Below are positions 6,018 to 11,544 of a stretch of 11,544 nt of DNA, piece after piece. Source of the DNA: Alphaproteobacteria bacterium UBA6149. Lineage in GTDB: Bacteria > Pseudomonadota > Alphaproteobacteria > Rickettsiales > UBA998. The DNA lies in contig DIUV01000039.1 of the NCBI GenBank assembly GCA_002423155.1, positions 188 to 11,731 on the forward strand, given 5' to 3'. The position numbers and the translations under genes are program-made. Positions within the stretch are counted from its first letter, which is position 1, and every line of letters begins with the position of its first letter. Below the pieces are notes generated by a model. The model was not told where the DNA came from. It saw nothing but the letters and a program-made list of their open reading frames with translations, and did not search any database.

Positions 6018-7154
6018 TTACGCAGCAGAGCTAGTAGATAAAAATTGTGGGTGCACTATTTTACCCTCATGAGTCAATAATGTGCCCTTGATTAATTCAT
6101 CTTCCCACTGCACCGTAATTGCTCCGTCTTTTATCATCAAAGTAGAGATAAAATTAAATAAATTCCGTGCATAAAGTGAGCTAGAATCGCCTGCGCAACG
6201 TGAAGGTAAATTACTATACCCCACGATAATTACGCCTTTATGTTCAATCACTTCATCTAATTTGGTCAGCTCACAATTTCCACCTGATGCAGCCGCCATA
6301 TCCACAATTATGGAACCTTGCTTCATACTTTCCACCATTTCGGTAGAAATCAAACGGGGGGCTGGACGACCAGGAATTAAAGCGGTGCTGATGATAATAT
6401 CCTGCGTTTTTGCGGTAGTGGCAATTAATTCGGATTGTAAGCGTTTATATTCTTCGCTCATTTCCTTTGCGTAACCACCAGTAGTTTCCGCAGCTTCATT
6501 TTTATCTACCGGTACTTCAATAAATTTAGCACCCAAACTTTGCACTTGCTCACGCACCACAGGGCGCACATCAAAAGCGGAAACTACGCCGCCTAAACGC
6601 TTCGCCGTCGCAATTGCTTGTAAGCCTGCAACTCCTGCGCCCAAAACCAAAACTTTGGAAGGAGCCACGGTTCCTGCCGCGGTCATCATCATGGGCACTA
6701 CTTTTGCACCCACCGAAACCGCTTCGATAACTGCACGATAACCAGCTAAATTCGCTTGGGAAGAAAGTATATCCATCGACTGTGCACGCGAAATACGCGG
6801 TAATAATTCCAACGCAAAAGCAGAAATATTTTTGCTTGCGATTTTTTCTAATTTTTCCTTATTTGCGTAAGGGTTTAAAGTGCCAATCAGCAATATACCT
6901 TCAGGCAATTCCTCAATATTTTCGGGAGCATTTACGCATAATAATATCTCCGCCGCTTTCAAAGCCGTAGCCGGAGTTGCAGCAATAGCAGCACCCACTT
7001 CTTTATAAGACTCATCCAACCACCCAGCCGCTAAACCGGCATTTTTTTCCAACGTAACTTTTGCCCCAGCGGCAATAAAACGCTTTACGGCATCGGGCGT
7101 AGCAGCAACCCGTTTTTCATTTGTCTGACGTTCTTTAAGAATAGTAATCTTCAT
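6018..7154 (-). CDS. pntAa: NAD(P) transhydrogenase subunit alpha part 1 (PntAa)
   Basis: This is the soluble NAD(H)-binding part of transhydrogenase (domain I), related to alanine dehydrogenase. The 378-aa length fits the separate-gene form. Visible marks are the N terminus ITILKERQTNEKRVAATP (3-20), the NAD-site loop LLPRISRAQSMDILSSQANL (117-136), the Rossmann glycine motif VLVLGAGVAGLQAIATAKRLG (168-188) with FDVRP after the next strand, and VDMAAASGGNCELT near 290. The ATG at 7152-7154 gives the standard N terminus; a second in-frame ATG at 7169 would add five atypical residues (MVCQT). Neither has a clear Shine-Dalgarno. The AT-rich DNA just upstream probably holds the promoter. The C-terminal end (LSTSSAA) is short, because the membrane part is encoded by the next gene. 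Confidence 0.96.
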   Translation of the reverse strand: MKITILKERQTNEKRVAATPDAVKRFIAAGAKVTLEKNAGLAAGWLDESYKEVGAAIAATPATALKAAEILLCVNAPENIEELPEGILLIGTLNPYANKEKLEKIASKNISAFALELLPRISRAQSMDILSSQANLAGYRAVIEAVSVGAKVVPMMMTAAGTVAPSKVLVLGAGVAGLQAIATAKRLGGVVSAFDVRPVVREQVQSLGAKFIEVPVDKNEAAETTGGYAKEMSEEYKRLQSELIATTAKTQDIIISTALIPGRPAPRLISTEMVESMKQGSIIVDMAAASGGNCELTKLDEVIEHKGVIIVGYSNLPSRCAGDSSSLYARNLFNFISTLMIKDGAITVQWEDELIKGTLLTHEGKIVHPQFLSTSSAA

Positions 7155-7260
7155 TGTTTGGCACACCATTTATAATATAGATTATATATTGTGTAACCCA
7201 AACTAATCGTGCTGGCAATACTAGAACCAGAAACACTAAATAAATTTTATAATACTTACT

Positions 7261-7410
7261 CCCTCTCCCTCTGGGAGAGGGTTGGGGTGAGGGAAGCTTG
7301 CTAAAAAAACAAATGTTTATTGTTGGTGTAATGTACTGATTTTATATAATAAAAAATTGCATGTTTTGAATAGACTTCCCTCACCCCGGCCCTCTCCCAG
7401 AGGGAGAGGG
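7261..7410. repeat. Inverted pair of 36-base hairpin repeats (unit A)
   Basis: Two 36-base elements face each other at 7261-7296 and 7375-7410, matching at 34 of 36 positions when one is inverted. Each contains the perfect hairpin CCCTCTCCC-tct-GGGAGAGGG followed by a G-rich tail ending GGGGTGAGGGAAG. The 78 bases between them are AT-rich. The whole unit is 150 bases. It closely resembles the unit at 9934-10084 in size, element sequence and orientation, in the style of REP doublets or a small non-autonomous element. Confidence 0.9.
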
Positions 7411-7419
7411 GGAAGCAAC

Positions 7420-7455
7420 AAAAAACCCAGCTTTAGTTTTTCAACCAAAGCTGGG
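7420..7455 (-). terminator. Intrinsic terminator of the 405-aa gene
   Basis: Read on the minus strand, the stem CCCAGCTTT (7447-7455) pairs perfectly with AAAGCTGGG (7426-7434), followed at once by six T (7420-7425 on the complement). It starts 27 bases after the stop codon of the 405-aa gene. Stem, short loop and T-run make a standard Rho-independent terminator. Confidence 0.9.
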
Positions 7456-7482
7456 CAACAACACATAGGAGAACATGTTTTC

Positions 7483-8700
7483 TTATTTTCCAGCAGAACG
7501 TGCTGATTGAGCAATTTGCTTGAACATCTGGGTAGGTAGGTCGCCCAAATCATAACGGTTTACTTTTCCATCATGATTAGTATCTGCATCTGCACCCATT
7601 TTTTCTTTGAATTTTTTTATAGTGTCAGTGCCAACTACACCATCATCAGTTGTACCAATAATACGTTGCACTGCTTTAGTGTAATCCTTAACTGACATTG
7701 CATCAATAATCCGCATATCTTCCGCGGTTAGCGAAGCAGTTATTGGAGATGCAGCAGGTGCAACAGCTGGCGGCTGATTAGAAATATGAGTTATAGGTTG
7801 CGGAGCACCCAAAGGAGCGGCTTCAGGCAATGGCTGAGTAACCGCGCCACCTTGATTGTGTTGTGCTGGAGTATTCATCTGATACAACTTAGCAAGCGAT
7901 TGCATCGGATCGTTTCCATAAGTAATATCGTTAGTAAATTGTTGTATCACTGCACGTTGTTCTGGGTGTTGTTGATATGCTTTAGCCAAAACACCACCAA
8001 AAGCCGCCACAGGTCCATCTCTCATTTCACCAGGAATCATTCGACTAATCACATGGGTTTTATTTTCTATCTCGATAATACGTTCTTCAAATCCTTTGGG
8101 AAAAATTAATCCCTCTGGAGCTGCTTGCGGATATGCTTGCGGTTGATTGCCCTGTGGATATTGAGGATGAGATTGCTGACCATCATATCTGCCAGTACCA
8201 AATGAACGAGTATTTCCATAATCTGGTTGCCGTTGCCCAGAATAGTTTGGTTGAGCAGGATATATCTGGGGAGTGTTATCTTGCTGACTGAAGCTATAGC
8301 CACTAGAATGCCCCCCACCATACCCATGGCTGCTAGAAGAATAAGAACTATAAGAACGAGATCTACCAGGATATGCTTGATATTGATCTGCACCTTGGCG
8401 CGGAGGTTCTTCTCCTGCCCCCCAAAAAGCATCGTGAGTTTTTACTGTAGTTGCGACACTACGATCGGCACCACCTGCAAGACCACTTAAAGCGTTAACA
8501 GTTGCCAAACCATTACCAAATTGTTGAAATATCCCACCTATACCATTCGCTTGAGGTCCAGACCACAACTCCCCTACACGTTCAGCAGTTTTTGCGGCAT
8601 AATTAGCATCATTGTAACCATTACGAGAAGATTGAGAATTACTGCGAGTTATTCCTTGAACGGCCCCAGCAGCTCCCAAAAGATCAAAAAGTGTACCCAT
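7483..8700 (-). CDS. Uncharacterised 405-aa protein with low-complexity middle and C-terminal EF-hand-like calcium loop
   Basis: No named family recognised. The ATG at 8698-8700 has GGGAG about 8 bases upstream; a TTG at 8718 would only add six residues. Residues 1-95 are Gly/Ala-rich with short hydrophobic helices but no standard signal peptide. Residues 100-197 are low complexity, rich in Gln, Tyr, Ser, Gly and Pro, probably disordered. Residues 198-277 form a compact-looking segment (FPKGFEERIIEIENKTHVIS at 200-219). A Pro/Ala-rich linker follows to about 322. Residues 339-369 (AVQRIIGTTDDGVVGTDTIK at 343-362) resemble a peptidoglycan-binding-domain repeat (xDGxxGxxT). Residues 373-384, DTNHDGKVNRYD, are a complete calcium-binding loop with ligands at positions 1, 3, 5, 9 and 12. 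It is a single-gene unit with its own terminator. A cell-envelope or secreted role is possible but not shown. Confidence 0.85.
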   Translation of the reverse strand: MGTLFDLLGAAGAVQGITRSNSQSSRNGYNDANYAAKTAERVGELWSGPQANGIGGIFQQFGNGLATVNALSGLAGGADRSVATTVKTHDAFWGAGEEPPRQGADQYQAYPGRSRSYSSYSSSSHGYGGGHSSGYSFSQQDNTPQIYPAQPNYSGQRQPDYGNTRSFGTGRYDGQQSHPQYPQGNQPQAYPQAAPEGLIFPKGFEERIIEIENKTHVISRMIPGEMRDGPVAAFGGVLAKAYQQHPEQRAVIQQFTNDITYGNDPMQSLAKLYQMNTPAQHNQGGAVTQPLPEAAPLGAPQPITHISNQPPAVAPAASPITASLTAEDMRIIDAMSVKDYTKAVQRIIGTTDDGVVGTDTIKKFKEKMGADADTNHDGKVNRYDLGDLPTQMFKQIAQSARSAGK

Positions 8701-8805
8701 AAATATTCTCCCAAGCAAAAAAACACTTTATTTAATATTCACACCTTAAACATAATTCATTACAAAATGATGACAATCAGCAAATAATATTATAAATTTA
8801 TTCCC

Positions 8806-9921
8806 ATGCATAAAGATTGGAAAAATTATCAGCGGATTGTTATCAAACTAGGCTCTGCCCTGCTCTCTCATGAAGGGGCGGAGGATGGCTTACGGGCGGA
8901 ATGGTTGGCAGGCTTTGTGGAAGATGTGGCGGATTTACGGGCTTCGGGCAAAGAAATCCTGCTAGTTTCCTCTGGCGCGGTCGCCCTCGGACGCGGCGTT
9001 TTAAACTTATCAGGCAAACTAAAATTAGAGGAAAAACAAGCCGCCGCTGCTTGTGGACAGCCGTTATTGATGGAAGCTTGGAAAAAAGCTTTGGCTAAAC
9101 ATAATATAAATTGTGCGCAATTATTACTAACTTTGGACGATAGCGAAGATAGACGGCGCTATTTAAATGCGCGTAACACTTTGGAAGTGCTGCTTTCACA
9201 CGGGGTGATCCCCATCGTGAATGAAAATGACACGGTGGCAACCGCAGAATTACGCGTGGGCGATAATGATCGTTTATCTGCCCGCGTCGCGCAAATGTCG
9301 GGTGCGGAAATGCTGGTTTTATTATCGGATGTGGATGGTTTATACACCGCCAATCCATCCCAAGACCCGGATGCTCAACATATTGGTATAATTACAGAAA
9401 TAACCCCCGAAATTCGCGCCATGGCAGGAGATAGCACCTCTCGCGTGGGCACAGGTGGTATGGTTACTAAGCTAGAAGCCGCCGAGATTGCCAATGCGGC
9501 AGGTTGTCAGATGGTGATAACTTTGGGCAATATTGCGCATCCTTTAAAAGCTTTGCAAGATGGTGCGCGTTGCACTTGGTTTGTGGCGGAATCCACCCCT
9601 CCTAGTGCTCGGCAAGCGTGGATAGCTGGCGCACTTGCTCCTTTGGGCAGTTTTACGGTGGATGCTGGCGCAGCCCAAGCTCTGCTAAGTGGCAAAAGCC
9701 TGTTACCTGCTGGAGTTATCACCAGCGAAGGTATTTTTGGGCGCGGCGATGCGGTGTGGATAAAATCCGCGGAGGGGAAATTATTAGCTAAGGGTTTGTC
9801 CGCCTATAAATCGGAAGATGCGGTGAAAATTATTGGCAAACAAACTGCGGATATTGAAAATATACTTGGCTTTCGCGGTCGGCAATCATTGGTGCATCGG
9901 GATGATTTAGTGTTGTTGTGA
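8806..9921 (+). CDS. proB: Glutamate 5-kinase ProB
   Basis: ProB phosphorylates glutamate to gamma-glutamyl phosphate, the first and feedback-controlled step of proline synthesis. The 371-aa protein has the two-domain form. The amino-acid kinase domain (about 8-255) carries RIVIKLGSALL (10-20), LLVSSGAVALGRG (52-64), IPIVNENDTVAT (135-146), the GDNDRLSARVA segment (152-162), LLSDVDGLYTANP (172-184), and GTGGMVTKLEAA (215-226). A C-terminal PUA domain (about 281-357) follows, with LPAGVITSEGIFGRGDAVWI (300-319). The ATG at 8806 gives the right N terminus but has no Shine-Dalgarno. The upstream AT-rich DNA (ATGACA at 8770, TATAAA at 8791) could drive a nearly leaderless transcript, which is speculative. 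It diverges from the 405-aa gene. Confidence 0.97.
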   Translation: MHKDWKNYQRIVIKLGSALLSHEGAEDGLRAEWLAGFVEDVADLRASGKEILLVSSGAVALGRGVLNLSGKLKLEEKQAAAACGQPLLMEAWKKALAKHNINCAQLLLTLDDSEDRRRYLNARNTLEVLLSHGVIPIVNENDTVATAELRVGDNDRLSARVAQMSGAEMLVLLSDVDGLYTANPSQDPDAQHIGIITEITPEIRAMAGDSTSRVGTGGMVTKLEAAEIANAAGCQMVITLGNIAHPLKALQDGARCTWFVAESTPPSARQAWIAGALAPLGSFTVDAGAAQALLSGKSLLPAGVITSEGIFGRGDAVWIKSAEGKLLAKGLSAYKSEDAVKIIGKQTADIENILGFRGRQSLVHRDDLVLL

Positions 9922-9933
9922 ACTACCACTTCC

Positions 9934-10084
9934 CCCTCTCCCTTTGGGAGAGGGTCGGGGTGAGGGGGGCACCCCAAAAGGTAATGCCAGTTGCTTAGTG
10001 AGGAGTTTTTAACTCTCTTATAAAATAACAACATTACTCTCTGATGGGCTTCCCTCACCCCGTCCCTCTCCCAAAGGGAGAGGG
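9934..10084. repeat. Inverted pair of 36-base hairpin repeats (unit B)
   Basis: Elements at 9934-9969 and 10049-10084 are inverted copies matching at 33 of 36 positions, each with CCCTCTCCC-ttt-GGGAGAGGG and the tail GGGGTGAGGG. The spacer is 79 bases and the total 151, almost exactly the size of the unit at 7261-7410. The unit starts 13 bases after the proB stop and fills most of the 242-base gap before proA. The remaining gap (10085-10163) has no gene. Short open frames crossing the unit are artefacts of the repeat. Confidence 0.9.
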
Positions 10085-10163
10085 GGAAATACTGCATACA
10101 TTGAGGAGATTATGCGTACTATTAATCTTTAGGTATGGAAACATTATGAAATGAGATACAAAA

Positions 10164-11429
10164 ATGGAAAATAATATTCATCAAATAATGCAAGAAATCG
10201 GCAATCAGGCAAAAAAAGCTGCCCGGATTTTGTCCGAAAGTTCGGCAGAACAAAAAAATCAAGCATTATTGGCAGCAGCGCAAGCCTTACGCACGCAAAC
10301 TGCTCATATAATAGCCCAAAATGCGCTTGATTTAGAAGCAGGAAAAAATAAAGGCTTGTCAGCAGCTTTGTTAGACCGCTTAGCGTTAGACGAAAAACGC
10401 ATAGAATCAATGGCGGCAGGATTAGAATCTATCGCCAGTTTCCCAGACCCTGTGGGCAAGGAACTAACTCAATGGACGCGCCCAAATGGTTTGCAAATTT
10501 CGCGCATTTCTGTGCCCTTAGGCGTAATTGGGGTTATTTACGAATCGCGCCCGAACGTAACCGCGGATGCAGGAGGACTATGTTTAAAATCGGGTAATGC
10601 GGCAATTTTGCGCGGTGGTTCGGAGAGTTTTCATTCTAGTAATGCCATAATTGCTTGCTTGCATCAGGGATTACGAAGCGCCAATTTGCCCGAAACCGCC
10701 ATTCAACTAGTGCCCACCATTGATAGAGCAGCGGTGGGGGAAATGCTGAATATGGTGGGACTAATTGACGTAATTGTTCCCCGTGGCGGCAAGTCGTTGA
10801 CTGAACGTGTAGCCAATGACAGTCGCATTCCCACGATTTTACACCTAGATGGCAATTGCCATACCTATATTCATGCGGATGCGGATGTGGATATGGCGGT
10901 GAATATTGTGCAAAATGCTAAATTACGCCGTACAGGTATTTGCGGCGCGACGGAGTCTTTGTTGATTGATGAGTCTATTATAGAAAAAATCCTGCCGTTA
11001 ATTGCCGAAAAATTAATTGCCCAAAATTGCGAAATTCGTGGTGATAAAACTGCTTGCGCAATAGATAGCCGCATAGTTCCTGCCAGTGAAGAAGATTGGG
11101 GTTGCGAATATCTGGATAAGATTTTATCAGTAAAAACCGTGTCAGGCGTTGAAGAAGCGATAGAACATATAAATAAATATGGCTCCCACCATACGGATGC
11201 GATTATCACTGCCAACCAAGCAGCAGCGGCAAGATTTTTGCAAGCGGTAGATAGCGCCATCGTAATCCATAACAGTTCCACCCAATTTGCTGATGGGGGT
11301 GAATTTGGCATGGGCGCAGAAATAGGCATTTCTACTGGTCGGCTCCATGCACGTGGACCCGTGGGCGCCGAACAGCTTACTACTTATAAATATGTAGTAA
11401 AAGGTGATGGTCAGCTGCGAGCTGGATAA
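10164..11429 (+). CDS. proA: Gamma-glutamyl phosphate reductase ProA
   Basis: ProA reduces gamma-glutamyl phosphate to glutamate 5-semialdehyde with NADPH, the second step of proline synthesis. The 421-aa length is typical. It belongs to the aldehyde dehydrogenase superfamily. Marks are the N-terminal helical region with AAQALR (38-43), the cofactor-binding stretch VPLGVIGVIYESRPNVTADA (117-136), LKSGNAAILRGGSES (141-155), VIVPRGGKSL (203-212), and the catalytic Cys260 in NAKLRRTGICGATESLL (251-267). The C-terminal part has EFGMGAEIGISTGRLHARGP (about 385-404) and ELTTYKY-like AEQLTTYKYVVKG. The start ATG has only a weak GAG-containing site upstream. It follows proB on the same strand, but unit B separates them, so a shared transcript would have to cross the hairpins. 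Confidence 0.97.
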   Translation: MENNIHQIMQEIGNQAKKAARILSESSAEQKNQALLAAAQALRTQTAHIIAQNALDLEAGKNKGLSAALLDRLALDEKRIESMAAGLESIASFPDPVGKELTQWTRPNGLQISRISVPLGVIGVIYESRPNVTADAGGLCLKSGNAAILRGGSESFHSSNAIIACLHQGLRSANLPETAIQLVPTIDRAAVGEMLNMVGLIDVIVPRGGKSLTERVANDSRIPTILHLDGNCHTYIHADADVDMAVNIVQNAKLRRTGICGATESLLIDESIIEKILPLIAEKLIAQNCEIRGDKTACAIDSRIVPASEEDWGCEYLDKILSVKTVSGVEEAIEHINKYGSHHTDAIITANQAAAARFLQAVDSAIVIHNSSTQFADGGEFGMGAEIGISTGRLHARGPVGAEQLTTYKYVVKGDGQLRAG

Positions 11430-11487
11430 TTAATAGGTTATTTAAATCTCTCTACACGACACTTTTTAGTACAAAATTATAAACTCT

Positions 11488-11544
11488 CCGTCGTCATCCC
11501 CGCCTTGCGCGGGGATCTGGGGCTACAAATTCGGTCTTTTTTGT
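11488..11544. repeat. Palindromic element, second copy, cut by the window edge
   Basis: These 57 bases match 5866-5922 at 55 positions, covering the full left arm and the conserved core through the T-run; the right arm would lie outside the window. The arm hairpin ATCCCCGC-cttgc-GCGGGGAT is intact. It begins 58 bases after the proA stop. Confidence 0.85.

Larger units (their letters stand above)
7155..7482. other. 328-base intergenic region between pntAa and the 405-aa gene
   Basis: No gene is visible. From right to left it holds an intrinsic terminator for the 405-aa gene (7420-7455), an inverted pair of GC-rich repeat elements (7261-7410), and an AT-rich stretch (about 7155-7255) that should contain the pntAa promoter. 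TATAAT-like hexamers occur in the AT-rich part on the minus strand, but no -35 box at proper spacing is convincing. Confidence 0.7.

Noticed and set aside
5813..6041. Short open frames on both strands between pntAa and pntAb
   Set aside because: They are created by the palindromic repeat, which lacks stops on both strands for part of its length; no start signal or protein features support them.
7483..7600. The calcium loop read as a true dockerin and thus a cellulosome component
   Set aside because: Dockerins carry two such loops in tandem; only one is present, and there is no cohesin or glycoside hydrolase nearby.
8106..8432. Second frame inside the low-complexity part of the 405-aa gene
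   Set aside because: The frame is open because of the biased composition of the real gene; it has no ribosome binding site and no recognisable features.
7261..10084. GC-rich repeated elements considered as a CRISPR array
   Set aside because: There are only four copies, in two inverted pairs 2.5 kb apart, with protein-coding genes between them and no regular spacer series or cas genes.
9804..10097. Minus-strand open frame across the end of proB and the repeat unit
   Set aside because: Its translation is that of the GC-rich repeat (PLSLWERDGVREA and PHPDPLPKGEGE), a common false gene product of such repeats, and it overlaps proB.

Overview
This window looks like chromosome from an alphaproteobacterium with a low-to-moderate GC content. 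The evidence is the gene set. It has the F1-ATPase inhibitor zeta (DUF1476), a CBP3-type ubiquinol-cytochrome c chaperone divergent from a BamE-like lipoprotein, and a proton-translocating transhydrogenase whose alpha subunit is split into two genes. I cannot place it to order or genus from sequence alone. Most of the window is housekeeping. No phage, plasmid, CRISPR or defence module is visible.

Layout. Positions 1-176 are AT-rich and begin with a broken copy of a palindromic repeat. Positions 177-2473 (minus strand) hold a purine operon read purC-purS-purQ, followed at short spacing by two unrecognised genes: a 118-aa soluble protein and a 57-aa protein with a Cys/His-rich N terminus. No purL follows purQ inside the window. 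DUF1476 (2617-2940, plus) runs divergently from purC and meets the CBP3-type chaperone (2924-3406, minus) tail to tail with an overlap. The chaperone start touches the start region of the BamE-like lipoprotein (3429-3914, plus).

Positions 3999-7154 (minus) encode the three-gene transhydrogenase pntAa-pntAb-pntB, with a long palindromic element between pntAa and pntAb. Positions 7483-8700 (minus) encode a 405-aa protein with a Gln/Tyr/Ser/Gly/Pro-rich middle, a peptidoglycan-binding-like helical segment and one clear calcium-binding loop, ended by a strong intrinsic terminator. Positions 8806-11429 (plus) hold proB and proA, the first two steps of proline synthesis, separated by 242 bases that contain a repeat unit.

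Two repeat families sit only in intergenic DNA. The first is a pair of 36-base GC-rich hairpin elements in inverted orientation, forming a unit of about 150 bp. It occurs twice with nearly identical size (7261-7410 and 9934-10084). The second is a palindrome of about 92 bp made of two smaller hairpins around a conserved core (5866-5957), with a near-identical copy running off the right edge (11488-11544) and a half copy at the left edge (14-41). These repeats, the uncharacterised 405-aa protein and the two small genes behind purQ are the parts most worth a second look.
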